This document shows, piece after piece, positions 6,495 through 6,670 of a stretch of DNA of 6,670 bases. Position 1 is the stretch's first letter; the number at the start of each line of letters is the position of its first letter. The translations under genes and the position numbers were made by a program. This stretch comes from Bacteroidales bacterium. Its GTDB lineage: Bacteria; Bacteroidota; Bacteroidia; Bacteroidales; UBA12077. The stretch is from NCBI GenBank assembly GCA_030600865.1, contig JAUVUS010000147.1:1-6670 (forward strand), read 5' to 3'. The notes beneath the pieces were generated by a model that searched no databases, was not told where the DNA came from, and was given only the letters and a program-made list of their open reading frames with translations.

Positions 6495-6670
6495 ATGGCT
6501 CACGGAAAAGAAACTCCCAGGCAGAAAATGATTGGTATGATGTATTTAGTGTTAACAGCTATGTTAGCGTTAAATGTTTCTGCTGAAGTTTTAGATGCAT
6601 TTGGGGCTGTTGATCATGGTTTAAGAAAAACAACTAAAAATTACACTGAAAAAAATCAGGTTCTTTATAG
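6495..6670 (+). CDS. gldM: T9SS/gliding motor shaft protein GldM (PorM), 3' end missing
   Basis: Only the first 58 codons lie in the window; the frame is open at the right edge. They begin with the signature MAHGKETPRQKMIGMMYLVL, followed by TAMLALNVSAEVLDAF, which is strongly diagnostic of GldM/PorM. The protein has a short cytoplasmic N-terminus, one transmembrane helix (about residues 12-30) inserted through the GldL ring, and in full-length members (about 500 residues) a periplasmic part of four domains reaching the GldK/GldN ring; none of that part is visible. VDHGLRKTTKNYTEKN (39-54) begins the periplasmic portion. The ATG at 6495 is the first in frame and matches the family N-terminus exactly. 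It lies 26 bases after gldL, consistent with the same transcript. gldN is expected next but cannot be seen. Confidence 0.95.
   Translation, partial: MAHGKETPRQKMIGMMYLVLTAMLALNVSAEVLDAFGAVDHGLRKTTKNYTEKNQVLY

Noticed and set aside
1..6670. A new, undescribed system spanning the window
   Set aside because: The T9SS genes are recognisable members of a known machine and topA is housekeeping; only the arginase-fold pseudoenzyme and the small non-coding palindromes remain unexplained.

Overview
This window comes from an AT-rich member of the Bacteroidota. The evidence is a run of genes found only in that phylum (porP, gldK, gldL, gldM), a TAnnTTTG promoter element, AT-rich leaders without clear Shine-Dalgarno sequences, and a zinc-finger-free, repeat-ended topoisomerase I. 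Having porP directly in front of gldK is the Porphyromonas-style porPKLMN order. That fits Bacteroidales/Marinilabiliales-like lineages, but I cannot place the genus. All recognised genes are on the + strand and no RNA genes, mobile elements or CRISPR arrays were seen.

Layout: (1) positions 3-1748 hold the C-terminal three quarters or so of DNA topoisomerase I (topA), cut by the left edge. (2) Positions 1787-2947 hold an arginase/formimidoylglutamase-fold protein in which nearly all the metal-binding residues are replaced, so it looks like a pseudoenzyme. (3) A 195-base gap carries an exact Bacteroidota -7 element and a 14-base palindrome and is the likely promoter region for the next genes. 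(4) Positions 3143-6670 hold the core type IX secretion system (T9SS) and gliding motor cluster: porP (outer-membrane barrel), gldK (outer-membrane lipoprotein with an FGE-like fold), gldL (inner-membrane motor protein) and the first 58 codons of gldM (its shaft partner), cut by the right edge. gldN is expected just beyond.

How the genes work together: GldL and GldM form the proton-powered inner-membrane motor. GldM crosses the periplasm to the GldK/GldN ring under the outer membrane, and PorP is an outer-membrane barrel needed for secretion of cargo in Porphyromonas. The genes are separated by only 26-60 bases, so one transcript starting near 3111 is likely. topA and the pseudo-arginase lie in the same direction upstream, but nothing in the sequence ties them functionally to secretion.

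The T9SS genes are a known system, not a new one. The least explained item is the metal-site-less arginase homologue. Next come the palindromes placed just upstream of porP and gldK, and a duplicated motif in GldL spaced exactly eight heptads apart.
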